From: Gamsiella multidivaricata
Taxonomy: Eukaryota > Mortierellomycota > Mortierellomycetes > Mortierellales > Mortierellaceae
Reading direction: 5' to 3'
Length of the DNA: 64,000 nt
Assembly: GCF_025024155.1 (NCBI RefSeq)
Contig: NW_026251719.1
Coordinates: forward strand, 248,001 to 312,000
Shown: piece after piece, positions 49,647-61,900 of the stretch
Numbering within the stretch: the first letter of the stretch is position 1
Layout of the letters: each line of letters starts with the position of its first letter
Program-made: the position numbers and the translations under genes
Notes under the pieces: generated by a model
The model's input: only the letters and a program-made list of their open reading frames with translations
The model's database searches: none
Told to the model about the DNA's origin: nothing

Positions 49647-50637
49647 ATGGATGGATTGCACAGTCCAGACAAAGAGGTCGGCAAGGACCTCGTCAAGGGA
49701 ACAATGGTTGCCGGTACCTGCACACCTTCTCAATTGCACTTCGATTCCCGGAATAGTGGGGGCGAAAAAAAAAAAAAAAAAAAAAAAAAAGTGATCAGCT
49801 GGACTGATTCAGGACGAAACCATTCTTGCTGTTGGTTTTTTTTTGTTACCACGCAATAGGTGTAGCGGGAGCAACTGCAGGCACAATGCTCGGGATCTTG
49901 CGACAGCAACCAGTAGCAAAATACGCCTTCTCAGGAGCATTGAATGCCTCCCTATTCGGAATGACCTTTATTGGTACGCTATCGCTTCGCTCTCTCGGAT
50001 TGGGCCCTCGATTCGTTATGGCAACTGACAGGCGCTGGTTACATCGGTATTCTACATAGCCTTCCGCGAATCCTTCCTCCGATTCCAGCGCAACAAGAAC
50101 CCATATTTCGGTTTCAAGGATTCACAGACCATGGATATTGATCAACTCTGGAGCAGTACCATTGCAGGAGCGTGCACAGGAGGCATCCTCTCAGCATTAG
50201 CGCGTAAGGAGTCAGAAGGCTTCTTTTGAATTTAATAGTGTTGGTTCGAGATACTCGGGATACCTGCTGATCCTGCACAACTTCTTACCAATTTAGGAGG
50301 ACCTAAGGCTGTGCCTTCAGGAACGTTCATGTTCGGGGCAATGGCTATGAGTGGTCAATGGATCTATACGAAGACGCGGCGATACAGACAGGACACAATC
50401 TTGGCGAGCACGACAGATGATGTACAATCAGCGGCTCACAGTAGGAGATCAAGGGATGCGGTGGGCAGTGGGATTTTGAACGTATTGCCGGTGCATAGGA
50501 CGGATGTGGACGATTATGAGATACGACTGAGAGAGAAGTTAGAGAAGATCGAGAGGGAGCAGAAGATGTTGGAGGACGAGACATTGAGGCGGAAGAGGCT
50601 CGCGACCGATGAGGCTGTACAGGAAAAGGAGGTGTGA
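49647..50637 (+). CDS. Tim17/Tim22/Tim23-like mitochondrial membrane protein
   Basis: Four exons close in phase: 49647–49713, 49860–49973, 50060–50203 and 50297–50637, giving 221 residues. The product has Gly/Ala-rich membrane segments (VAGATAGTMLGILRQQ, FSGALNASLFGMTFIAFRES, TIAGACTGGILSALARGG and GTFMFGAMAMSGQW) of the kind found in the Tim17/22/23 superfamily, where they span the inner mitochondrial membrane. A charged coiled-coil tail follows (about 185–215; YEIRLREKLEKIEREQKML). It is not a canonical Tim17, Tim22 or Tim23. It may be one of the accessory family members, such as a complex I assembly or structural subunit type. Family level is moderately supported; specific function is unknown. 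Its ATG lies 136 bp after the xanthine dehydrogenase stop, and its first intron holds a 26-nt A run. Confidence 0.65.
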
Positions 50638-50983
50638 TAGACCTATATGCTAATAAATCACCCGCTTCAGGGCCATTGGGCATCTTTCCCTGGCATTTTC
50701 AATGGCACCGATGACCTGGATTTAGAAGTGACTGGCTCCTTGAATGCAAAAGAGACCACGGGTGTTTTTGTTGTTTGTGGGATTTGCCACCATTTTTTTT
50801 GAACCTTCATCTCGACTCAACGCGTTCTGGAGTCGCATCGTTCATCCCCCCCTTCACGGAAAACTCCACCGCAGTGCTTTTCGCCAGGCGCACTCCACTC
50901 CAATACACCTTGATACTACACTACAGCAGAATTCACTAAAGTTTATTCTATAAGCTTCACTCCTCTTGTAATATTACCCAACC
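50638..50983. promoter_or_regulatory. Upstream region of the RIF1 homologue
   Basis: About 345 bp between two same-strand genes, with a T9 run near 50790 and no other structure. Nothing specific is recognised. Confidence 0.35.
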
Positions 50984-53900
50984 ATGGATTCGCCCAGCTC
51001 TACACCCAACAAGTCAAAAAAGAGTACCAAAAAGCAGGCCCAGATATCGTCACCTGCAAAATCCACATCGAGCCATTCCCGTACATCCGCGTCCCCGTCT
51101 TCATCCCCTAGCAAGATTAAGTCGCCGTTAAAACCTCGACGAGAGGAAGACCTTTCATACTTGGAACGACCAAAAGTACCGAAGCCAACGCAATACCCGC
51201 CGCAGCCCCCGTTGAATGCCCGGTTCGAGCGCCCTAAAACAAGAGCGCATCGCGTCTCGGAGGCTGACTCGGATCCAATAGAGCCTGGAGGGCATCAGGC
51301 AATGGAGACATCACGATCGACAACAGTAACGCTTATGGACTCCACTACTACAGAAGAAGTGCCGACAGCATGGGAAGTACCACCGCCCCCAGAAACAGGG
51401 GAAGAGGACGATGCTTCTAATGATACCATGGAATTGGTGCGGGCGGAGCAGGTCGAGGATGCATTGAAGGATGTCATGACGGAGGAAGAGACAGCAGGCC
51501 ATGCAGCAGGATGTGCACCTTTCAGCGATTTTGAGGCGGTTACCGTATCTGAAGTACCCTCGACCACAGCTGAGATACTGGTGACAGTGTCGAACACGGA
51601 GGAAACGGGCGCTGGACTCGGGGAAACAGCGCCCGACACTCTGATCCCGGATGAGGATAGAAACCGCACACCACCTCCCACCACTATCGACAAACTTGTA
51701 CCTCACTCTGGCACACCAATAACGCCTGTCACTATACCCGCGCAGATTGCAGTCGTTAATGCTTCGCCCAGCAAGCGTGTCGCGTTCTCGCCCAATAAAC
51801 AGGAATCTCGACTTTCCAATCCCAGCACACTGCTATCGCACACCAAATTGAAGAGTATTTTGAAACCACCAGCACCATTTCGTATCGAGGAAGCCGACAA
51901 TGAACGCAGTATAGCCCCCATATCAGAAGCGGAGCCGTTTATAACAGATGCGATGTTCGCCCTGACTTCAGAGGACCCGCAATTGAGAGCGGCGACGTAT
52001 TTGGATTTGCAGGCAAAACTCAGGATGGGAGATGGCAAAATGTATCAGAACGAGGTTCGGGAAACGATCAGGAGATTTACAGCGTACTCGTGCAGAGACT
52101 TGGACCCAAGTAACCCCTCGGCTCTGTAAGTTGACAGTATTCGTTCACACATGAGCGTGTCATTAGAGTACTATGGTATCGATACTTACCATACAACATT
52201 CTTTGTGCTTAACATCATAGGGTGCAAGCGGTGTTGAAGTGCATTGGATTTTACTTTTTCAACCAGAGCTTTGCAGCGTTATTTACAGGTAATATGTGGT
52301 CTATTGGAAGAACATTGAATCATCATGAATCAACAAGCGTACTAATGCTCAGAACGATTTTGTCCGCACTCCAGCCCAGGAGCTCGATCCACTTATGAAC
52401 AGAATCCTGCATATTATCAACACTACCAATGAAAAGGTATCCGACCACCATCCAGTCGTACGATATGCAGGATATGGATCATTGATTCATGAAGTATTCG
52501 CTAACCGAAATGATCTCTGCTAGCCTACTTGCACTCTTGCCATCTGGTGCTTTGTCACATCCAGAGTGCCATCCCGACTCCTGACACCATATATCACACG
52601 AATGGTTCAGGTATTTTCGGATAACTTGGACAATCGCTTCCAGTCTATGGCTATCAGCAGCGAGTCGCTCGTGGTAATTAATACACACAGGATTGCATCG
52701 CCCAGTTACAAAGATTTATTATCAGAATAATGACTCTTCATATGCACCTGAAACTGACAAACTTAACACTTGGGCTTTTTGATCACTTTCAGGGATTGTT
52801 CTCTTTGTTCAGCCAGTTTCCAGGCGATATTTTGCCACATGTTCAGACATGGCTTATTCCTGTGATTTCGAAACTTGTGGTCAAGGTTCCTGGTATCCGC
52901 TCCAAGGCCTTGGAGCTCATCACGATGGCGACACCCAAACTGATCGAGAAAGAGGATCCACGGCGGAAGGAAGCCGTCACCAAATTTATGAATGAACGCT
53001 TTACGGAGTTTTTCGAGTCGTTGACAAAGAATTTCCTGGAAAACGGCGATGGTAGGTCTTTTTTTTTTTTTTTTTTTTTTTTTTTCCTGGGACAGGGCCT
53101 ATTATCGACATACTACTATCTGAAAATGCCGTCTTTATTCTGCGGATCGAATTCTCGAAGATGCTAACAGCCTTTATCCGTCTATAGAAGTATACGCCGT
53201 AACTGTTTGGGGCGCCATGGTCACATTGATCGGCAGAGACTTGCAAAAGAGGTCCTTCCTCAATCCTATGCTCAAGATGGTGGAGGTAATTTTTATCGTG
53301 AAAAAAGTATCTGCAAGTGTACAGGGACTGAGAGGCAAGCAGCTAAACAGGTATCTGGTCTGTTTGTCGTGATGGACTTTAGAAATGCTTCAACACATCG
53401 TCGCAGCGGAGAACTGAAATCAAAATGGCGGCATACCAGGCCTGGACGTATGTTGCTAGAAGTCGTAGACTTTATGGTCAGATATTAGACAATATGTCGA
53501 CTCAGGTCTCCATCAATGGCCATTAACTCATTGGGTTTATGGTTCCTTGATATAGACGACTTATTTATAATTTTGCAGCTGCATCTCTTATATCGCACGA
53601 GAAGCCTCTCAAACTTCTATTAACGCCGATCACGAACTGGTGAGTGCCATGGCTTCGTTATGTGAGAAGGGCTATGGCGTGCACAGTCTGTATTATCGGA
53701 ACTCTAACAGTACATTTTTTCTCGTCTTTAAGTTTTTCTGCGGAGAGGCACAAACGGGTTCGACTTGGATGCACCAGCACTTGGTTCGCGCTGATCTATG
53801 CCCTTGGACCCTACTTACCAAAGGTAAAACATAAACTGGTATTTGATTCAAACCTTTTAAGGAGACTGGTGTCTATGGACGAAACTTGCTGACCGATACT

Positions 53901-56900
53901 GATTACACATAATAGAATGCGGATGAGGTCCTCTTTCCTCAGCTAATGCTCGCAGTTGTGGACGATTCGGAACACATCCGCGATGTGACACTGAGACTTC
54001 TTGTTGCTCTATTTTCCAACTCTGGGGGCCAAGGTATGCAACTGCTCGCTTTTTATTAATTTCAGGTCCTTGTTATGATCTTAATCTTCACGGTAGCCTG
54101 AATCCAAACGCTCTATTTTTACAGAACTCGTGGAAGGAACTCAGTATATCGTGCCAGGAACAATAACATTTGCGGATTTACGCGGGAGAGACGAAACCTG
54201 GGTCCGAACAGAATTACTGGCTCACGGGCTGGATTGTATCTACCAGACCATTCGACTACAACACAAAATTAGCGACTCTAGCCGTGAAGAATGGAGATGC
54301 AGCGCGCTGACCGGATTGCCAATATTAACAGAACGGTGTGCCAGAACCTGGGAAAGTATCGTCAAAGCAATTCGTGATCTCAACTTGCAGGAGAGAGGTA
54401 ACAAATAGTGCCCTCTTTATCTCTGATGGAGTGAGGTTGATACTTTTTCTCTAAATTTGCACTTTTCTTGCTCTCTTTTTGTTATAGGAATGAAGGCAAC
54501 CGCGGACGCCAATCAGTCCTTGTCCTCGCTACTATTCTTTATCGAAAGGGTTTCGCACTGCGATCCGAAGACTCTAATACCGATTGAATGGCCTGATACA
54601 AATCAGAAGGAAATTGGACTGTTGAAGCGAGACCCCGCCATGGCAGGATACATTCTTCGAGCGGATATTGTACACTACTTTTATGTCAGCGTGATCGAGG
54701 CCTTCAGCATCAAGACTTTAGTCGCCGCCCGGTACACGATTCGCGACAAGATTCATGCGGATGTTCATAGTGCCATCAAACAAGTGTCGGAGCCGCCATC
54801 ACAAGCGAGTGAAGTGACTGAACCGCAAAATGAGACAACAAAGGGGGGGCCTTTGCCGATCCCACAAGAGGCATCACAGGAGACGACGCTTACTCCAATT
54901 GGTTAGTGACACGGGCATGGTCGTACCGCTGAATTGTCGAATGGTCTGGCAATGATATTCATTTCACTAACCGCTAGCTCCTTTCATCAATAGAATTCAT
55001 CCTCAAGTGCTGGCTGGCAACAGGAGAATCGGTTATCGGAACGGCTTTTGAGACATCGTTCTGGCAGGCAGTAGCGACACTGGTGGATATGTCCAAGAGT
55101 GGATATCGCGTACTGGGCGCCCTTTATAAGTGTTTGGACCACATGGAGGACATCAGGGCCAAGAGACAGACTTCGAACGATCTTGTGTGGCCATCTGAGT
55201 CCAATGGTCCCGTTACGCCGATGGTCTTCCGCGAATACCAGTGCAAGTACTGGAGTATTGTCGGTACGTGGTTTATTCTATTGTATTTATGGTATGGATA
55301 TGGCATAAGAAGGACCAGTGTCCTAACTATCCGACCTGATTTTTTATTACTACGTTCTTAGCCCAGAGACTCGGGATGACCATCAATAACAGAAATGAGC
55401 TCTCGGAGAACACGACGGCAGGGGAACAAACGGGCTACAACGAACTCTTCGACCTATTACTTTATCCCTTTGGTATCTTGAGCGAACCGGCGGAGACAAA
55501 AGCAAAGCTACTCGAGATGGACCACAGCCAAAGGGCGCAACTTACGCAAGATGCAGACTCGATGCAAACAAGGCTGCAGTTTATTGAAAAGTTCAAAGCG
55601 ATCAGTATGCCAACCTGGACGGACTTGGTGCGGATTTTTTACAGGATTGCACAGCATAAGCGCGGAAATGCTAATGATGCTCTGAACACGCTCGCCAAGT
55701 TGATCCGAGAATCCTATGATACTACATTGGAAGTTGACTGGTAGGCATACTTGCTATGGTGTTGCATAGCCGATGCAGGATATAATGCAAAAGTTAAACG
55801 GATTGCACTTATTAAATGGATCATCTTTATCCTATTTTAGGATTCAATCGTTGAGTATCACCTGCACGAGCGCGATCGCCGATACCATACTCCTGGTCTA
55901 CCCTGTAGGTTCTCAGGCACAAGGCTCGTCGTCTGGACATGGCCACAATAAGCAGCTTGACAAACAGTAAGTCCAGTTACGTCCTATTCAAAGGACTATG
56001 AATGTTTTGCTGTTACACAAATTAACTAATATTCCATGTTTTCTTTAATTGCTTAATTAATGTAGCTCCTTCGGCGAACTTTTAAATCTTGGTTCGTTCT
56101 TGTTTGGGGAGGCATACAATTGTGTTGAGAGGACCAAGAATATTTCTGGTCTTGCCTCTATTCCGTTAGACCAGGAAGCTGCGTTTTTAATGATGGAAAA
56201 GATCATCAACAAGGCTCCAGTGCCGCTTATCTTTAGATGGCTCCAGCTACTTGAGCAGCCAATCATTCGCTGGCTGGATGATCCGCGTATGGTCATCAGG
56301 AACCTGCCAAAGGTCGACCGTCGAGCTTATCAGGCCAAGATTGAGGACTTTTGGAGCACTTGCGTCTTGGCAAGACTGATGAGCTGCTCGAATGATGGAA
56401 GTAATGATGGATTGACGAGCGCTTTCGGTACGGTGTTGGAGGCTCATGTTCCAACCATCCGAGGCGCTGTTCAAAAAGCCCAGGCCAGTCGTGCGACTGG
56501 GGACACGCCTTCATCATCAACGACAACAGTTGCAGAGCCATACAATTCTGAGTCTCTGGCTATTTTGGCGCCGCTGCTGTTTGCAGGCCTCAATTCGCTC
56601 CGAAAGCCCATCGTTAACAAGACTCTGGAGTTTTGGAATAAGACCTTTGGCCGCTCCAAGGCGGACTTGGTGTATCCGGAGATGATTGTGTCGATTATGC
56701 GGCAGTTGAAGCTGGTCGCGACCATCAGCCTTCCTGGATGGACGTTTGAAGACATCTCCCAGACGGAGGTCCCGCAATTCGCATCGCTCTCACAGGAGCT
56801 ATTCTCTCTGCCAGTGGAATTAAAGGCTCGGACAAGCCTCTCGAGGCTGCTTAAGCAGAAGGCGGAGGCTGCAGCTCAGCAAACGGCGAAGAAGAGAAGC

Positions 56901-58242
56901 AAGCAGAAACCTGATATTACGACTAACGGTCATCAGAAGTACATTGCCACTACAATCTATACTTCTTCCACAGCACACCCCGGTTCTCCCATGACTAATG
57001 ATGGCAGTGAGACTGACAACAGCACGGCAACAAGTGCTACCAATAGCCGTGCTCCATCGCCCGCCGCTCCGTCGACACCTACTCGCAGCAGGAATCACAC
57101 GCCGGCAGGAGATTCAGACTGCTCTGTACAGTCCAACGGGGAAATCAAGAAGGACAGGAAGCGGAAGAAGACCAGGATTGTACATTCTCTAGCCATCGAT
57201 CCGTTGACAAAGACCCTCGTGGGACGAACGAGCGAAAAGAGCGTCAGCGGTACGCCTGAGGACTCTGCGGATGAGGTCGAGATCTCAACGCCAACAAAGA
57301 AACCAAGAAAATCGAACGCTAAGACGACTGTCCTCCCAACGCCTCCTGTCTGGCGAATGCCCACGGCACTCAAACCATTACACGGACCAGCCAAGGGCAA
57401 GTCGTTGCCAAAGGCACAGATGGCCGCGTTCTCTGGATTTCCTGAGATGGATCCCAGCTCGGAAAATAACTTTGAAGTGAAACCAAGGACGCGTTCTGGA
57501 ACTGAGAACCAGGAATCGGTGTACTTTCCGGCCTCTAAAGTGTCGACGAATGCAATGAATGATGCATCTGCAACCCATGTCGTTGATGGGCAGGAAAAGG
57601 ATGCACAGGGCGATATGACAATGGATACCTCGTCTGCACTGCTTATCTTTCCTTCTTTGAGAGAAACGGAAGGAACAAAAAATAGATCCAGGAGCGGTCA
57701 GCAGGCTATTGGATCGTCAGATGCAGCTTTCTTTGATGGCAGTACATCTCCGAACGTTTTTTATTCGGCTGGATCGGAGGAGGCAAGGAGGGCGCCAGAG
57801 GCAAGCGATGACGAAGAAGCTGGTATCCCTCGCGATCAGTTGACCGAAATAGTGCAGATGGAAGAAATGAGAGCTGTGGATGGTGCGATCTCCACACCCG
57901 CGTTTGCACCTGGCCTCGCACCGACTCCTATGGAGTTTGTAGCACCGATTGAGACAGGAGAAGGATTTGCGATGGCTGTGCGACGCCTGGTTGAGGCGCG
58001 TGCAATAGTCGGGCAGTTGAGCATGAGGTGAGCGAGACCTAACATTTGATGATTATATGACTATCAGAGTTACATGAGTATGATTGGGGTTGGCAACTAA
58101 ACAAATGGTACTTTGTATCTATAGGGAGCTCTTTGAAGTGCAGAATCAGCTAATGACACTTAATCAAGCGATTTGTGGAGTCTGGGGCCAGTTTGTTGAA
58201 GATGACTCGAAGGATTGCGAACGCACTGATATCCAACAATAG
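50984..58242 (+). CDS. RIF1: RIF1 homologue (replication timing and telomere factor)
   Basis: Rif1 recruits protein phosphatase 1 to origins and shapes replication timing, repair choice and telomeres. About 17 exons are inferred: 50984–52125, 52221–about 52280, 52353–52436, 52524–52673, 52793–53051, 53188–53285, 53383–about 53476, 53579–53639, 53733–53823, 53916–54033, 54125–54397, 54488–54901, 54994–55263, 55362–55740, 55841–55966, 56066–58027 and 58125–58242, about 1900 residues. The N-terminal 300 residues are disordered and hold two PP1-docking motifs, RVAF (265–268) and SILK (291–294). Helical HEAT-type repeats of the Rif1 N-terminal domain follow (AVLKCIGFYFF, YAVTVWGAMVTLIGRDLQ, KMAAYQAWTYVAR, TSTWFALIYALGPYLPK). 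The last third is disordered with basic patches (KKDRKRKKTR). Two joins (near 52280 and 53476) need weak or unusual donors and are uncertain. Confidence 0.82.
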
Positions 58243-60705
58243 AGCTATCTCAGCCAGCAAACAGCCGTCTGAGGACAGTATCAATGGAAGTAGTCCTACC
58301 CCAATGGCATTAGCTAGCATTTAACGTTAACGTTCGTTGTTATTACTGACAATCATAAAGTCTCTGCGTCCTTTGGTTCCCCCGTCCCAAGATAGCAGGA
58401 TCATGCTGCTCTTCTCGACGAATGATACCATTGGTCTTTTCTTGGATGCATGAAGGTCACCAGATCCTTCTGGCCGGCAATGTTAAAGCTGAAGCAGTTG
58501 TCTATTAACCATGGGTTATGGCTGCAGTGCATAAAATGGATCGTTTCACAGCTGTAGATCTTGAACCTTGATCTACCATTAACCCGAGCTCTCATAGGTT
58601 CGTTTAGGACTCCTTGTTTGTGACAATCGCTAGGCGGCAATTATTTAGGGCGCTAAAATGATTAGAGTTGGCGCGTTGAGGACAAAGATTGATCACAAGG
58701 ACGATGAGTTCCTCGTCTGTCATCGACGCGAAAAAAGAGAACAAGTAACAGGAAGCCAGAGGGTTTGCATAAGCAACCTTCACCAGTAAAGCACATCATC
58801 CGATATGCTCTCAAAAATATCCAGGCAAAGGTAACGGCAAGGATTTTGAATAGAAAGTTCGTGAGATTGCCCTAATGATAACAAAGATATCTCCTGCCTC
58901 ATAAGGACAAAAAAATGCTAATCATCTAGACCATGAATGACAAAAAGCCAATGGACGCGCTGAGTAACAAAACCAACTGTCTTATGCAGTTTATGAGCTG
59001 GCGGTTTTACATGGTATTGAATAAAGGTATCTTATTATGTAAAGGCACCAGCTAAGCTGGCACCACTATCAATAACCTGCATGTACAACCCCGGACCCTT
59101 TTTTCATTTTCTTAATTATTTTTTTTTTACTCCTCGTCTTCTGGTTTGTCCAACCTGAAGGAGATTTTTTTGCATTTATCCCGAGCGTTCACCGTACAGC
59201 GAGAAGAGCCTCTTGTGCTTGCTGGTTGTGGAGAAGTTTTAGATGTAAATGCGATGCAGCAAACTACGAGAGCACCAACCAAGCAAGCAGAACAGGCCCC
59301 TGTCCTCTCTTTCTCCCTCCCCAACCTTGGATCTTTCAGCCTCGCACCACTTCTGATTACGACATTACAAAATAGAACAAAATTGTTTTTTTTTTAGGTA
59401 GATGCCTTGTAAGGTTACCCGCTATCAAGAAAGCATGGGCAAGGAAAGAACGCGGTGCACAATGCCGTCATCATCGGTGGACCAACAGATTGGAAAGGTC
59501 TGGGGTTTGCTCAGAAGTTGGCAAGTCGTTTCATTTTCGATGTCGAGAGAGCTTATAGAAAACAACTATAGAATGAATGGGATGAGGAGTGCGGAGTATA
59601 TTTTTTTGTTAACACACGCACACACATTCTCTCTCTCTCTCTCTATCCTACAATAGTCTACATACTACAATGCCCAACCGCTCCAGAAAAAAAAACAGAG
59701 TTATATTAACGGGCGAGCGAGCTATGAGCATTTCCTGAGTTGTATCTTTTTTTACTCCAAAGGTAATACTTGCCCACTCTGTGCTCAGTGCAATGAAAAA
59801 AAAAAAAAAAAAAAAAAGGTCAGCGGTAACCAACTCATGGAGTGGTGGAGTGATAGCCAATTGTGGGGCGAGGACGGGTGTGGTTAGTCTAATTAACACG
59901 GAATTTTTTTTGAAGGGCGCGTGTGAGGCGATCTGGCAATGTTGACAAAACGCGTCCAAGCACTGCACGACACGAGGAAAATCAGGGGGAGGAGAGGGGG
60001 AGGGGGGATGATAAAGGACAACGGATCATCGGCGATCTGTCGAAAAAGAGGGGGAAAAAATTAAAGGAGAGAGGGAGATGGATGCCGAGGCCCGCAACAG
60101 CGAAGAAACATCATACCATCGGCAGCAGCAGCAGTACAGGACTACGGAGACCGATGTAGATTACACCAATACCTTGAGCACCATTGCATGATATCAATTT
60201 ATTCATGGTTCATGGTGATGGGAGTTTCCCGCAGAGTTCACTTACGAAAGTTCAAACCATCTTTGTGCATACTTCGTCGTTCATTTCATTTTTCTCGTTG
60301 TACATATGAAAAAGCTCGGTTACGCTCGGATGGTCTAGTCCTCTATTTGGAAGTCTACAAAGTCATTTTATTTTTTTGATGGTCGTGCAAAGAATTTACT
60401 CCGCACTTTCACTCCGCCCGCGTATTGAAGAGGAGGGAGCTTAGACCTCTGTCCCAGCGCTTCTTCAATTATACTTCGCTCTGTCTTTGGCTCAAGAATG
60501 GAGGGCTCTCTAAGAAGAGGTACCTAGGTCTAGAGTTATATGAATCCAAGGAACAAAAAAGCGACAGTAGTCAGGTGTATAGTAGAAGTAAGTGTGTCCC
60601 TCCAAGGCCAAAAGGCCAACAGGCCAACTCTGGTGTGATTCGATACAGTGTCCATGTAAACAATACAATGGATTTTATGAGGGTTCATTTTGTCTCGAGT
60701 ATGTC

Positions 60706-60775
60706 AACAACAACAATAGCAACAATAACAAAACGACAACAACAACAATAGCAACAATAACAAAACGACAACAAC
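60706..60775. repeat. 32-bp tandem duplication, AAC-rich
   Basis: A 32-bp unit made of AAC/AAT triplets plus AGC and ACG (core AATAGCAACAATAACAAAAC) is present twice in direct tandem with essentially no change. It lies in non-coding sequence. Confidence 0.85.
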
Positions 60776-61799
60776 AGAGCGACAGTGCTTTTGCCGCTGC
60801 TTCGAGACCTGCTGCCCCTCGCATTTTATGAGAGGAAGATTTTCTAATAGACTATGTAGAATATCAAACAAAAAAGGCCCCTGTGAGATGACTATATAGC
60901 GGCTTTGTTTATCTTTTGCCACGAGCTCTGTTATGCTCTGCCCAACACCTCAACAACGCGAAAAACAGGGGATACAGGCTCTTAGGTACCGATTCGTTGT
61001 AGACAAGGCCAATGGAGGTGGATAGTGCGTCGCTCTGGATATTTTAGCTCGTTCTGTGTACAATACAGTGGCCCTTTTGGCGCCCTGTGTCTCTTTAAAA
61101 GTGTATAGGATGAGAAGAAGGGCGGTCCAATGATGGGATTGTTATTAGAACGATGGCGAAATGGGTAAAACCTGGAATACCATACGTACAATCCTATGGG
61201 GCGAGGTGGAGGATAGGAACAGACAGGTCGAGGTCGAGGATCCAGATCATGTTGCTTACTCGGAGACCATGACGTGAGGCGAAGGTAAGCGGTTGTATAG
61301 TATACTATGTAGTTGGCATATAATTGAACAGATCAGAGGAGGATTGACGGGGCCACCATGGGCGAGAGATGCGACGTGGTTGGATCCGAAGAAATAACGG
61401 CCAGAAGCAATTACGCTGTCGGTGTTACACGATGGAGAAAGGGCGTTTGAAGGACCACGGACACTTGTTATTTACCCATCTTCACGTCCAGGGATTATGC
61501 AGCCGAACCTACTACCACTACCATCTATGGCTAGGAAGGTACGGTAGTCTGGGGATGACACAACACTAACACTCTTCCAGAATAAAGTGTGAAATATATC
61601 GTTGGCCAATTCAGTGAATCCATTTTAAGAAATTCTTTAAAAGGAGCACCCCCTCACCCATTTCCCCATTATTTCCAAAAAAAAAAAAGAAAAAGAAGTA
61701 CAAAACATAACCCGCCATTCACTCGAAAGGCATATATCACACTTCCTCCATCTTTCTTCAAAACTACTTCTTCCCCTTCTTTCTCTCACAACCTCACAA

Positions 61800-61870
61800 T
61801 CCCACGGCCGTACAATCTCACAATCACATAATCTCACAATCTCACAATCTCATAGCCTCACAACCTCACT
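61800..61870. repeat. Degenerate ATCTCACA repeat in the methyltransferase leader
   Basis: About six to seven imperfect copies of an 8–10-bp C/T/A unit (ATCTCACA, CCTCACAA) lie 30–100 bp before the start codon. It is probably transcribed leader. Confidence 0.65.
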
Positions 61871-61900
61871 TACTGAAGCACCACAACTGAACAAACCGCA

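Larger units (their letters stand above)
58243..61900. other. Long gene-free region upstream of the methyltransferase
   Basis: About 3.7 kb with no credible gene. It contains a 22-nt A run (59796–59817), a CT microsatellite near 59630, a short CAG tract near 60125, a 32-bp tandem duplication (listed separately) and an ATCTCACA-rich leader just before 61901. A 65-residue minus-strand frame (59127–59324) with a Cys-rich hydrophobic stretch followed by an acidic tail is the only frame with any character, and it is too weak to call. Confidence 0.4.

Noticed and set aside
48765..49739. A 324-residue minus-strand open frame opposite xanthine dehydrogenase
   Set aside because: It is the antisense shadow of a GC-rich conserved exon; the plus strand encodes invariant enzyme motifs.
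49973..50059. A frame break in the Tim17-like gene between exons 2 and 3
   Set aside because: The first acceptor tried (50031) gave the wrong phase, but the acceptor at 50059 closes it in phase, so no frameshift is needed.
59127..59324. Minus-strand 65-residue frame with GACSACLVGALVVCCIAF, like a Cys-rich membrane peptide
   Set aside because: The Cys-rich hydrophobic stretch is suggestive, but the frame is short, ends next to a T run and has no supporting exon.
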